Assembly: GCF_001482305.1 (NCBI RefSeq)
Contig: NZ_LOHP01000075.1
Coordinates: forward strand, 1 to 48,262
Direction: 5' to 3'
Source of the DNA: Leucobacter sp. G161
GTDB lineage: Bacteria; Actinomycetota; Actinomycetes; Actinomycetales; Microbacteriaceae
DNA: 48,262 bases
Positions 1 to 8,105 of this stretch are shown here, one piece after another (positions within the stretch are counted from its first letter, which is position 1; each line of letters opens with the position of its first letter). A program made the position numbers and the translations under genes. The notes beneath the pieces are model-generated. The model searched no databases, was not told the origin of the DNA, and saw nothing but the letters and a program-made list of their open reading frames with translations.

Positions 1-13
1 AACGAGGAGGCAT
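1..13 (-). mobile_element. possible 5' end of a transposase gene (edge fragment)
   Basis: An ATG on the minus strand at 13-11 is preceded by a good Shine-Dalgarno-like GGAAGG about seven bases upstream (around 20-28 in window coordinates) and reads MPPR before leaving the window. The sequence between this start and the truncated relaxase (about 30-66) matches no gene. A transposase start next to a truncated gene is the usual picture of an IS insertion. This is inference: only four codons are visible and no terminal repeat can be confirmed. Confidence 0.22.
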
Positions 14-66
14 AGGTTCATCCTTCCAGGCCAGCAGAAACTAGCCATGTTGAATGTCACCTAAAC

Positions 67-1578
67 GTGCATCAGACCCATGTGCACCGCTTCACGCACG
101 CCTGGGAGAAGGCCACTTCGCTCGACCTGCGCCACGGCCGCACCGAAGCTATCGATGCCTATGACTCGCACGCGCGCATCATCGATGGTGAGACCGAAGT
201 CATGGTCGATGCCGCATACAAAGCCTGGCGAGCCGATCGGGCGGCGGGGCGATCCTCAATCTTGATCTCTGACTCCAACGAATCAGCGGCCGCACTCAAC
301 AGTCGGGCTCGTACCGACCTGATCCTCGATGGCACTGTGCGCGGGCCGCGCGAAGCGACGCTGCACGATGACAGCCGAGCGGCGATAGGTGACACGGTGA
401 TCACCCGCAGGAATGACCGCAGGCTGGTTGCGGGGCGCGGTTGGGTGCGGAACGGTGACCGGTGGACGGTGCTTGACGTGCGTACCGATGGTGCCGTCGT
501 CGCTCGTCGGCTCGGGGCCGCTCGGGGATGTTCTGTTGTGCTGCCCGCGGCTTACATTGCCGAGCATCTGGAGCTGGGGTACGCGATCACTTCATACCGT
601 GCGCAGGGTGTCACCACCGACACCGCGCATGTGCTCGTTGATTCGTCGATGACGCGCGAGAATCTCTATGTGGCCATGACCCGAGGGCGCGAACTTAACC
701 GGGCGTATGTGGCGGTGGATCGACCCGACTCTCTGCACAGCGGACCACACCCTGCGGACGACGACGGAGCAACGGGACGGAGCGTTCTTTATGGGGTGCT
801 GCAAAACGTTGGAGCAGAACTCTCGGCTCACGAATCTCTCGTTGCCGAGCAAGAAACGTGGGGGACGATTGCGCAGCTTGCCGCAGAGTACGAGACCATC
901 GCGGCCGCCGCGCAACGCGACCGGTGGGCGACGCTGCTCCGCGCATCGGGCCTCTCGGAGTCGGATGCCGCCGCCGCGATCGAGTCAGACGCCTTCGGCC
1001 CAATAGCCGCCGAGCTGCGCCGAGCTGAAGCCAACCATCATGATGTGGATGCGCTGCTTCCACGTCTCGTGCGTGCACGAGGTTTCGACGACGCTGATGA
1101 CATCGCAGCGGTGCTGCGACACCGGGTTGCGGCGGCGACTGCACGTGCAGTTGGCTCGGGACGCTCACGTATGGCACCTCGGCTGATCGCAGGACTAATC
1201 CCGGAGGCAGCCAGTGATATGAGCGGCGAAATGCATGCCGCGCTTGAGGAACGCCGCTCACTGATAGAAGAACGTGCCGACGCCGTACTCGACCGTGACA
1301 TTTCTGCTGGCGCCACCTGGGTGCAGGACATTGGGGCGATGCCTGAAGAACCTCGCCATGCAGCAACTTGGAGGCGCTCGGCCCGCGTCGCCGCCGCATA
1401 CCGAGACCGCTACACAATCACCACCGAGACTGCACTTGGCGCTCCACCAGAAACGACCACCCAAAAGATCGACCGAGCCCGCGCCGAAGCCGCACTCCGC
1501 GCGATCTCCAAGCTCAGCCGCCCGCGTCGCAACGAGGCCCAAATGCGAAGGCCGGATGCCCGCGGGATACGCTTGTGA
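67..1578 (+). pseudogene. C-terminal remnant of a MobF/TraA-type conjugative relaxase-helicase
   Basis: The protein (503 aa from a GTG at 67) begins inside the RecD-like helicase part of a TrwC/TraA relaxase: residues 8-20 (RFTHAWEKATSLD) and the following text are typical of the segment after the ATPase core. The helicase end is present as YAITSYRAQGVTTDTAHVLV and ENLYVAMTRGR (about residues 176-210), followed by an Ala/Arg-rich C-terminal region. Relaxase three-histidine motif, catalytic tyrosines and Walker A/B are all absent. Upstream in the same frame there is a TAG at 13-15 and no relaxase-like sequence, so the 5' two thirds of the gene are missing. It cannot nick DNA or act as a full helicase. 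It identifies the left end of the window as part of a conjugative or mobilisable element. Confidence 0.8.
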
Positions 1579-1647
1579 AAGCGACCGGGTGACTTTCCAC
1601 CTGCGACTTCCGGTCGCTACTCAACGGCATATGGAAGGCAGATAAGC

Positions 1648-3837
1648 GTGATCGCAGCATTGTCGATTGATCATCTCCCGTGCTTCGGGACTGGCACGCC
1701 ACCCTTACAGCCGTTGAAGCAGGTTACATTCTTGTACGGTCCCAACGGTTCAGGAAAGTCTTCGATCGCCAAGGGTTTGCGCGCAGTCCAAGAGCAAGGG
1801 CTCACTCAAGAGCTGTTCGATAAGAACTTCGTTGACCTCCTTCTACTTCCCGATCAGCGAATGCCCGGGGTTTTTGTCATCCGCGATGGAGATCCAGATG
1901 TACAGCAACGAATCGACGAGCTTGCTGGGAAACAACCCGAGGGCGGACGACGTCAAATTGGAGAAATTGAAGAAGCAGCGAATGTGGTCAATGGGCTGGA
2001 AAAATCGATCAAGAAGCAGGAGAAGCTAGTCAGCGAGGCGGCTTCAAGACTCACCGATGCTTGTTGGGAAAAGCGAAAGACGCTACCTCAACCGATGCAG
2101 CAAGCGTTCAAAGGCTTTCTTGGCGACAGTGGCAAGAACGTAGCTGAGGTTCATCGGGTTCGAGCGTTCACTACTCCTGAAGGGCTCAAAACCAGTAAGG
2201 AGCTACTGGCGACATACGCAACATTGGAGTCAGAAGACGCCAAGGAGCTTCCACGAATTCAGGAGCTTCCGAAACTGAATGAACTGAGCGCCGAACAAAT
2301 CAATCTGTTGACACAACCCATCAAGTCGAAGGATGAAACAAGCTTTGGAGACTTCGCCAGACAGGTCGGAAACTCGGATTGGGTGCGACAGGGTCTGCAC
2401 TATTTGGAGGCATCAAGAAACAAGTGCCCGTTTTGTCAGCAATCTATAGACGCCGGTATCGAGGCTTCACTGGTTTCGCTATTCGACCACTTCTATGAGG
2501 ATCAAGTCAGCGCAGTGAGAGAGATCTTGACGAGTGAGGAGGACGTCTCCGCTGAAATTGATGAGTTCCTGACTACCATTCGCGCAACCGCTGCTGAGGA
2601 AGGACCAGGGATCTTGAAGGCCGCTGAGTCGCTTATGCGGCAGATCGCACTGAGGATCGAACAGGTCAAGAGCAAGATTGAGGCTCCTTCGTCAAGGGTT
2701 GACCTACAAGGGTTCGGCACCCTGCAAGCAGAGGTCAACAAACTGATCTCTGTCGCAAATGAACGGATTGATGCGTCCAATCAATTGCTCCGAAACAAAA
2801 AGCGCGCCCTCCAGTCCCTCAAGGCAGAAGTCTGGCAATACTACGTACATTCCGTTGTGGACAATGATCTCGCTGAACACGATGGGGCAATCAATGCTCC
2901 AAACAAGGCTCTAGCCAGTCTCGGAACGAAACTGAGCGATGCGAGGAACAAGCTCACTCAGAAACGCAACGAACTCTCCGGGCTGCAGCTACGCCTCACC
3001 TCTGCAGTTCCCACAGTTGAGGCCATCAACCGTACGCTACAGAACCTTGGGTTTCTCAGTTTCTCTATTCAGCACATAGATAATGACGACACCTATCAGT
3101 TGGTTCGTCCCGACGGGACGCCCGCCAGTCAAACACTTAGCGAGGGTGAACGGACTCTCATCTCGTTCCTGTACTACTTCCATAAGCTCATGCGAATCCA
3201 CGAGGACCAGAGCGCTCCAGGCCGAGTCGTGGCTGTCATTGACGATCCGGTTTCAAGCCTTGATGGTGAAATGCTCTTTGTGATCAACCTTCTTCTTCGA
3301 AAAATCTTTGAGTCGTGCGTTGAGGGCACGGGGAGGCTAGAGCAAGTCGTCCTCCTCACCCATAACGCATACTTCTTCAAGGAGTCAGAGTTCACGCCAA
3401 AGGGCGTAAGCCCTGGTGATCGCTCATTCTTTGTCCTAACGAAAGGCGCTGACGGGCGAACCACATACAAGCATTATGAAAAGTCACCCATCAAGTCGAA
3501 TTACACCCAGCTCTGGGACCAAGTTCGAGCGGCATCCAAGTCTGAGAACCCAGAGATGTCAGCTTGGCTTCCCAACGCCATGCGAAGGATCATTGAGAAC
3601 TACTTCCAAATCGCGGGCGGGTTCGATACAGACAAAGTAATCGCGAAAATTCCTGAAAGTGATCGATGGGCGTGTCAGGCGCTACTTTCTTGGTACAACG
3701 ATGGTTCTCACACTGCACCCTGGGACATTGACTACTCAAGTATCTCTTCCGACGCGACGACACATATTCGTGCATTCCAGCAAGTCTTTGAAGCATCGGG
3801 CCACGCCGCGCACTACGAAATGATGATGGAGGAGTAG
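1648..3837 (+). CDS. AAA family ATPase with zinc-hook coiled coil, RloC/PrrC-like (candidate anticodon nuclease)
   Basis: A 729-aa SMC/Rad50-like ATPase of the AAA_13 kind. Walker A GPNGSGKSS lies at residues 31-39, an ABC-type signature LSEGER at 497-502, Walker B with VIDDPVSSLD around 532-538 and the switch histidine LLTHN at 572. The middle is charged coiled coil with a CPFC motif at 260-263, the arrangement of a Rad50-type zinc hook. The C-terminus carries R646xxxE650 and H688, resembling the Arg-Glu-His triad of PrrC/RloC tRNA anticodon nucleases. In that family the ATPase senses DNA damage or phage and activates tRNA cleavage; this assignment is inference. GTG start with GGAAGG nine bases upstream. 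The gene is visibly less GC-rich than its neighbours, which points to transfer. It converges with the dprA-like gene. The alternative is another AAA_13 defence ATPase without nuclease activity. Confidence 0.75.
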   Translation: MIAALSIDHLPCFGTGTPPLQPLKQVTFLYGPNGSGKSSIAKGLRAVQEQGLTQELFDKNFVDLLLLPDQRMPGVFVIRDGDPDVQQRIDELAGKQPEGGRRQIGEIEEAANVVNGLEKSIKKQEKLVSEAASRLTDACWEKRKTLPQPMQQAFKGFLGDSGKNVAEVHRVRAFTTPEGLKTSKELLATYATLESEDAKELPRIQELPKLNELSAEQINLLTQPIKSKDETSFGDFARQVGNSDWVRQGLHYLEASRNKCPFCQQSIDAGIEASLVSLFDHFYEDQVSAVREILTSEEDVSAEIDEFLTTIRATAAEEGPGILKAAESLMRQIALRIEQVKSKIEAPSSRVDLQGFGTLQAEVNKLISVANERIDASNQLLRNKKRALQSLKAEVWQYYVHSVVDNDLAEHDGAINAPNKALASLGTKLSDARNKLTQKRNELSGLQLRLTSAVPTVEAINRTLQNLGFLSFSIQHIDNDDTYQLVRPDGTPASQTLSEGERTLISFLYYFHKLMRIHEDQSAPGRVVAVIDDPVSSLDGEMLFVINLLLRKIFESCVEGTGRLEQVVLLTHNAYFFKESEFTPKGVSPGDRSFFVLTKGADGRTTYKHYEKSPIKSNYTQLWDQVRAASKSENPEMSAWLPNAMRRIIENYFQIAGGFDTDKVIAKIPESDRWACQALLSWYNDGSHTAPWDIDYSSISSDATTHIRAFQQVFEASGHAAHYEMMMEE

Positions 3838-3880
3838 CATTTCCGGCACCAGCGGCACGTTGTCGTGGGAAATGACAGCG

Positions 3881-4873
3881 TCACAGCGCAGGTGCGCTCC
3901 TGGGTTTCCACGCTGCCGAACGGCTAAAGGAGTTGTTGAGGGGTTCGGCCCGAGCAGTGTCGATACTCGACTCCATGAGGTTCACTACGTCCTTTGCGCT
4001 AGTGACAACCCGAGCGGTGCCCTCTTGCAGTAGAACGTTGGTGCCGAAGCTCGCAGCGCTGGTGACCGGGCCGGGCACTGCACCGACTATGCGGCCAAGA
4101 TCTTTGGCTTCGAACGCGGTACGCATCGTACCCGAGCGTGCCCCTGCCTCGACGATGACGGTGGCACCTGAGATAGCGGCGATTATGCGAGATCGGTCGA
4201 TGAACCGCTGCCGAGTTGGTGAGATTCCGGGTGGTACCTCGGACATGATGAGACCGCTCTGCGCAATGCGTTCGAAGAGCTGATTGTGGCCTGCCGGATA
4301 CGCACGATCGACGCCCGATGCCATCACTGCGATCGTGTTTCCGCCTCCGGTAAGTGCGGCTCGGTGTGCGGAGCCTTCGATGCCGTATGCGCCACCTGCG
4401 ATCACTGTGCGGTCGCCTCCGGCGAGATCACTTGCGATCTCCTCGGCAACGAAAGTTCCGTATCCTGTGGCTGCGCGCGATCCGGTAATCGTGACTCGTT
4501 CAGCGGCATCACCACGGAGCAAGTTAGTCTTGCCGCTCACCCAAAGACCGTAAGGCGCACGATCACCAAGGTCGCGCAACGATGCTGGCCATTCGTCATC
4601 GGTAGGAATGAGGAACTGAAACTGCTCGCTTTCGGCTAAGAGCGAGGCGACCCGATCCACCCCGGAACGCGCATGAATGCGATCGCGCCACACCGCGGCC
4701 TCAGCCCGATCCATGCCGGGAACCGCGGTGTCGCGATCCGCAAGCGCGATCAGGTCCTGCGCACCGACTTGGGCGAGGAGCCGACCGGTCGCTTCGTCGT
4801 TCGGCGTGCCAACGAGGGAGAGCACCAGGCGTGCTGAACGTTCGTCTCGCGCAAGATCAGTCAGGGTAGGCAT
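3881..4873 (-). CDS. DprA/Smf-like DNA-processing protein, probable accessory copy
   Basis: 330 aa with the Rossmann-like DprA core: VTITGSRAATGYGTFVAEEIA, then VIAGGAYGIEGSAHRAAL, TIAVMASGVDRAYPAGH and SEVPPG. DprA binds single-stranded DNA and loads RecA during natural transformation. I chose the ATG at 4873 because AAGGAA sits seven bases upstream; a TTG six codons earlier is possible. The usual actinobacterial chromosomal dprA follows comM, which is the gene cut off at the right edge here, so this copy is probably an extra, element-borne one. It converges with the RloC-like ATPase gene (43-bp gap). Its role in the element (handling incoming ssDNA during conjugation, or defence) is not shown by the sequence. 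Confidence 0.82.
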   Translation of the reverse strand: MPTLTDLARDERSARLVLSLVGTPNDEATGRLLAQVGAQDLIALADRDTAVPGMDRAEAAVWRDRIHARSGVDRVASLLAESEQFQFLIPTDDEWPASLRDLGDRAPYGLWVSGKTNLLRGDAAERVTITGSRAATGYGTFVAEEIASDLAGGDRTVIAGGAYGIEGSAHRAALTGGGNTIAVMASGVDRAYPAGHNQLFERIAQSGLIMSEVPPGISPTRQRFIDRSRIIAAISGATVIVEAGARSGTMRTAFEAKDLGRIVGAVPGPVTSAASFGTNVLLQEGTARVVTSAKDVVNLMESSIDTARAEPLNNSFSRSAAWKPRSAPAL

Positions 4874-4991
4874 CTGCGGGTTCCTTTGCAACTGGAGTTC
4901 ACCAGTACAGGTGCACAGATCTGCCCGTCAGCACTCACGTTCGCTGTCGTACGGCTAGCGACTCTGCCGTTGACAAGTTCCCTCAAGCCCT

Positions 4992-5354
4992 CTAGACGCC
5001 AACGATTTGCTCAGTTGGCTGCACCGTAAGTTCGTCGATCGACCGGCGGAGTCGGCGCTCGTGTAGACGAACTCGCACGAGGAGTCCAGTGCACATGATG
5101 CCATTTGCGATGAACTTCAGCGCGTTCCAGATGCATGCGAGGGAAACGACATAGAACAACTTGGATGCTCCATCGTTGATGAGCACAGTGACGAAGCTGG
5201 CTGCGTAGAGGTAGGGCACAGCCAGAAGCATCGCGGGTGCTGCCCACTTGAGGCCGCCACGAGTACGGAGCGCGGTGATCGCAATGTTGCTGGGCATGAA
5301 GCGCCGCATGAAACTGCGAACGTAGATGCTGATGATCCAGATCAGGCGGAACAT
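4992..5354 (-). CDS. small membrane protein of integrative/conjugative elements, unknown function
   Basis: 120 aa with hydrophobic segments near residues 2-12 and two clear membrane spans (about 37-60 and 68-90), followed by a basic, Arg-rich tail. The text FRLIWIISIYVRSFMRRFMPSNIAITALRTRRG-like, GLKWAAPAMLLAVPYLYAA and WNALKF resembles a conserved hypothetical membrane protein I associate with actinobacterial conjugative elements; that recollection is not verifiable here. The ATG at 5354 has GGAGAGG about nine bases upstream, better than a TTG six codons earlier. No catalytic motif is visible. It lies among mobile-element genes, consistent with a maintenance or transfer accessory role. Confidence 0.6.
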   Translation of the reverse strand: MFRLIWIISIYVRSFMRRFMPSNIAITALRTRGGLKWAAPAMLLAVPYLYAASFVTVLINDGASKLFYVVSLACIWNALKFIANGIMCTGLLVRVRLHERRLRRSIDELTVQPTEQIVGV

Positions 5355-5579
5355 GATGACAGTCCTCTCCAAGTCGAAGGCGACAGGAAGAAGAAAAACT
5401 GTTCAGCCAAGGCCGTTAAGTTGTGCCACCACTTGAGGTGATGACGAAGCAGGTAGAGGCCGCCTACGTCCAGGGTACGCGCCCAGTGAGCAGAGGGGAA
5501 GAGGAGGTGGAGTCCAAGCGGCAAACTGATCCGCAATGGCACTGGGTTGTGCCGCGGCGTTAGGGCATATTCTTGATCC

Positions 5580-5939
5580 ATGAATTACCGCAACGACTCA
5601 ACCGGTGAAGAATTCGAAGACGAAGACGATTACCTGCGCTCGTTGAAGCAGGATGACTCGTATTTTTTCTCTTATGACTATGAGTACATTGCGGATCGAT
5701 TCGGTGATAAAGATGACGATGTCACCTTGGAAACTGCAACCCTGAATCTCACTGTGACATGGGACGATTCGCCTGCGCCTGGGTACACGGTGTCATACTC
5801 CGTTGATTCACCAACTCCCATTCCGAACGATTGGACGGGTGATGCGGACCAGATATTCGACGATCTATGGCCGCGAGTCACCTCAGATCTTGACTCGGAG
5901 GGCATCGGCTCAGAGCTGTACAAAGACTGGCCGGTATAG
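5580..5939 (+). CDS. very acidic small protein, unknown function
   Basis: 119 aa with about 31 Asp/Glu against about 7 Lys/Arg, and acidic clusters EEFEDEDDY (10-18) and DKDDD (around 43-47). The second half (LNLTVTWDDSPAPGYTVSYSV) alternates in a beta-strand-like way. No signal peptide or membrane segment. The Shine-Dalgarno is weak, but the reading frame is closed and has balanced amino-acid use. Strong negative charge in a small mobile-element protein can indicate DNA mimicry (anti-restriction proteins), but nothing more specific supports that. I do not recognise the family. Confidence 0.5.
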   Translation: MNYRNDSTGEEFEDEDDYLRSLKQDDSYFFSYDYEYIADRFGDKDDDVTLETATLNLTVTWDDSPAPGYTVSYSVDSPTPIPNDWTGDADQIFDDLWPRVTSDLDSEGIGSELYKDWPV

Positions 5940-5998
5940 CGTCAACCCCAACTCGCTCTCTCTGGTGAGTGAGAGTTCACCGCAGAGCAGCGGATAAA

Positions 5999-6388
5999 TC
6001 ATATTGCTCCAGCAGCGACGAGCGATGTGCGCACGTGCTTGCGGTTGACGCCGAGCGTCCTTGCGATGGCGCGCATGGAAATGCCGCCGCCGTGAAGCTT
6101 CACTGCCTCAGCGGCTTCGTCGATTGTGAGTCCATACTGGCGGCGCACGACGTTGTTTCGGGTGAGGTGCTTCGAGACTGTCGCGCGGTGCACACCATAT
6201 TTGTGAGCCAGGTATCCGACGCTGAGTCCGGCGAGGTAATCATCGACCAGACGATCCACTTCAGAGGGTGTGAGAAAGGTTTGAGGTTTCCCAATCCTCC
6301 TGACGACAGGGCCTCGAACGTCATGAATCGGTGCGTCATCGACCCTCTGCGACACCCGGTACACCCCGCGTTTCCAGCGAGAAATCAA
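5999..6388 (-). CDS. helix-turn-helix protein resembling the C-terminus of serine recombinases
   Basis: The C-terminal ~100 residues contain two helix-turn-helix segments: LVDDYLAGLSVGYLAHKYGVHRATVSKHLTR and EAVKLHGGGISMRAIARTLGVNRKHVRTSL, ending in AAGAI. The text before them (VRGPVVRRIGKPQTFLTPSEVDRL) resembles linker sequence of actinobacterial recombinase-associated proteins. Start is uncertain: a TTG at 6388 and two GTG codons further in are all possible and none has a good Shine-Dalgarno. The open frame continues far upstream across a terminator hairpin and opposite a deacetylase gene, which I regard as non-coding. It may be a stand-alone DNA-binding protein or a remnant of a recombinase marking the end of the element. 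Confidence 0.5.
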   Translation of the reverse strand: MISRWKRGVYRVSQRVDDAPIHDVRGPVVRRIGKPQTFLTPSEVDRLVDDYLAGLSVGYLAHKYGVHRATVSKHLTRNNVVRRQYGLTIDEAAEAVKLHGGGISMRAIARTLGVNRKHVRTSLVAAGAI

Positions 6389-6442
6389 CGACGTTAGTCT
6401 CGGAGTGGGGTTTGAGAACTCTCTACGCAGGGACCCCAAGTA

Positions 6443-6481
6443 GTTGAGGCCCACACTCTCACGGAGAGTGTGGGCCTCAAC
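6443..6481. terminator. strong bidirectional-type hairpin at the element/core boundary
   Basis: A perfect 17-bp inverted repeat, GTTGAGGCCCACACTCT and its complement, is separated by the five bases CACGG. On the plus strand it is followed by TGTTTTCTG, a short T-rich tail. It lies between the recombinase-like protein gene and the PIG-L gene, about where mobile-element genes stop and conserved chromosomal genes begin. It may have terminated a chromosomal gene that was separated from it by insertion of the element. Confidence 0.65.
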
Positions 6482-6664
6482 TGTTTTCTGCACGGCCACT
6501 GCGACGTTCCGTAGGGAATCGACGTTCCCTATCGCCGCTCGGCACCAATCCGTCATACCAACCGGAAATTCCAGATCATGCGTCAAGCGCGCGGGGAGAT
6601 GCGGGAGCGCAAGGCGAGAACCACCAGGCAGGCGTTCCGAGGCCGACGAGGCTAGGCTCAAGAC

Positions 6665-7384
6665 ATGACCACTCTCGAACGTTTCGATCCGACCGGCATT
6701 CAGCGCGTCCTGTGCATCGTGGCGCACCCCGACGACATGGAGTACGGCGCCTCTGCGGCCGTCGCCGAGTGGACCTCGCAGGGCGTCGAGGTCTCCTACC
6801 TGCTGCTCACCGCGGGCGAGGCAGGCATGCGTGACCGCGCGCCCGAGGAGGTCGGGCCGCTGCGTTCGGAGGAGCAGCGCAAGGCCTGCGACATCGTCGG
6901 AGTTTCCAAGCTCACCATCCTCGACATGCCTGACGGCCTCATCGAGCACTCGATCGAGACGCGCCGCCGCATCGCGCAGGCGATCCGCGAGACCCGCCCC
7001 GACGCGATCTTCACGATGACCTGGGATCTCGAGGCCGGTTGGGGGCTCAACCATGCGGATCACCGCTCGACCGGGCTCGCAGTGGTCGACGCGATTCGCG
7101 ACGCGGATAACCCGTGGCTGTTCCGCGAGCAGCTCACTGGCGGCGTCGAGGCGTGGAAGACGACCTGGCTGCTCGCAACCGCGCACCGCCCCGACCACGC
7201 GATCGAAGTGTCGGCGGAGTCGCTCCAGCGTGGGATCGCGTCGCTCGCTGCGCACAGCGAATACCTCGCTGCGCTCACCGATCACCCGACGCCCGAGGAT
7301 CTCGTCACCGGGGTGTTGACGTCGGGCGGCGAACTGGCAGGCCTGCCGTATGCCCTGCCAGTGCATGCCTACAGGATGGGATAG
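6665..7384 (+). CDS. PIG-L/LmbE family zinc-dependent deacetylase
   Basis: 239 aa with both zinc-site motifs of the family: AHPDD at residues 20-24 and NHADH at 129-133. PIG-L enzymes remove acetyl or amide-linked groups from GlcNAc-type substrates; actinobacterial members include MshB (mycothiol synthesis) and Mca (mycothiol-conjugate amidase). The sequence is too short and divergent from what I remember of MshB or Mca (about 290-300 aa) to assign either, so the substrate is unknown. The ATG at 6665 lies about nine bases after AGG. It is monocistronic, 180 bp after the boundary hairpin, and is followed after 68 bp by the metallopeptidase-family gene on the same strand. Confidence 0.82.
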   Translation: MTTLERFDPTGIQRVLCIVAHPDDMEYGASAAVAEWTSQGVEVSYLLLTAGEAGMRDRAPEEVGPLRSEEQRKACDIVGVSKLTILDMPDGLIEHSIETRRRIAQAIRETRPDAIFTMTWDLEAGWGLNHADHRSTGLAVVDAIRDADNPWLFREQLTGGVEAWKTTWLLATAHRPDHAIEVSAESLQRGIASLAAHSEYLAALTDHPTPEDLVTGVLTSGGELAGLPYALPVHAYRMG

Positions 7385-7452
7385 GCATCCTCCGCACACG
7401 AAGCTCAGAGATTCTTACGGCGGGGTTCGCCGCAAGCCGCTAGGGTGAAAGC

Positions 7453-7800
7453 ATGCTCGATGTGTCACGCGATGAGTTTGAGGCCATGGTCTCCGACGGC
7501 CTTGACACGCTTCCCGACGAAATGCTGGAACAGCTCGACAACGTCATCTTCCTCGTCGAAGACAAGCCCGAAGATGGGGCCGACACGCTCGGGCTGTACG
7601 AGGGCTTCTCACTCGCAGAACGCGAGGCATACGGCTTCGGCGAAGAGCCCGACCGCATCACGCTGTTCAGGCTCAACCTGTTGGCGCACTGCGATGACCA
7701 CGATCACCTCGTCAGCGAGATACGCGTGACGCTCGTGCACGAGGTCGCCCACTTCCTTGGGCTGAGCGAGGAACGAATTCACGAGCTGGGGTGGGGATAG
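7453..7800 (+). CDS. metallopeptidase family protein (zincin-like, DUF1025 type)
   Basis: 115 aa, the usual length of this small family. The C-terminus has HEVAHFLGLSEERIHELG, an HExxH zinc site with a downstream conserved region matching the minimal-gluzincin-like fold known for the family. The N-terminal half is acidic (residues 20-45). Biological substrate is unknown for the family. The stop codon TAG (7798-7800) overlaps the GTG start of the clpS gene by one base, so the two are probably translated together and form an operon with the DUF2017 gene. Confidence 0.82.
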   Translation: MLDVSRDEFEAMVSDGLDTLPDEMLEQLDNVIFLVEDKPEDGADTLGLYEGFSLAEREAYGFGEEPDRITLFRLNLLAHCDDHDHLVSEIRVTLVHEVAHFLGLSEERIHELGWG

Positions 7801-8105
7801 TGGTCGACCGCGTTCCTGATGTCGAGCGGAACCCGTCCGGCGAGGGATCAGTCGCGGTCGCTCCGACCAAGCCCTGGCGCACCGTTGTCTGGGACGACCC
7901 GGTGAACCTCATGTCGTACGTGAGCTACGTGTTCCGGTCTCACTTCGGATTCTCACAGGAGCGTGCGGAGGAGCTCATGATGCGCGTCCACAACTTCGGC
8001 CGTGCGGTCGTCGCTGAGGGCTCGCGAGAGGCGATGGAACTCCATGTCGAGGCCATGCACGAGTTCGGGCTCTGGGCAACGGCCGAAGAGGGAGCAGGCT
8101 CATGA
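7800..8105 (+). CDS. clpS: ATP-dependent Clp protease adaptor ClpS
   Basis: About 101 aa with the ClpS core PWRTVVWDDPVNLMSYVSYVF and MMRVHNFGRAVV, containing the conserved Asn/Asp and His positions of the N-degron pocket. ClpS hands substrates with destabilising N-terminal residues to ClpA/ClpC-ClpP. I chose the GTG at 7800, overlapping the stop of the previous gene, because GGTGGGG lies just upstream; a GTG nine bases earlier is also possible. The 3' end overlaps the DUF2017 start in ATGA (8102-8105). The clpS-DUF2017 pairing is typical of actinobacteria. Confidence 0.88.
   Translation: MVDRVPDVERNPSGEGSVAVAPTKPWRTVVWDDPVNLMSYVSYVFRSHFGFSQERAEELMMRVHNFGRAVVAEGSREAMELHVEAMHEFGLWATAEEGAGS

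Noticed and set aside
1258..1645. Alternative frames over the 3' end of the relaxase remnant
   Set aside because: The relaxase frame shows recognisable protein sequence there; the others do not.
5355..5579. Minus-strand frame with many Leu/His/Phe residues upstream of the small membrane protein
   Set aside because: No Shine-Dalgarno and no recognisable domain; probably non-coding.
6400..7399. Upstream continuation of the minus-strand frame ending at 5999
   Set aside because: It runs opposite the PIG-L gene and through the 17-bp terminator hairpin, has no Shine-Dalgarno and reads Arg-rich low-quality protein.
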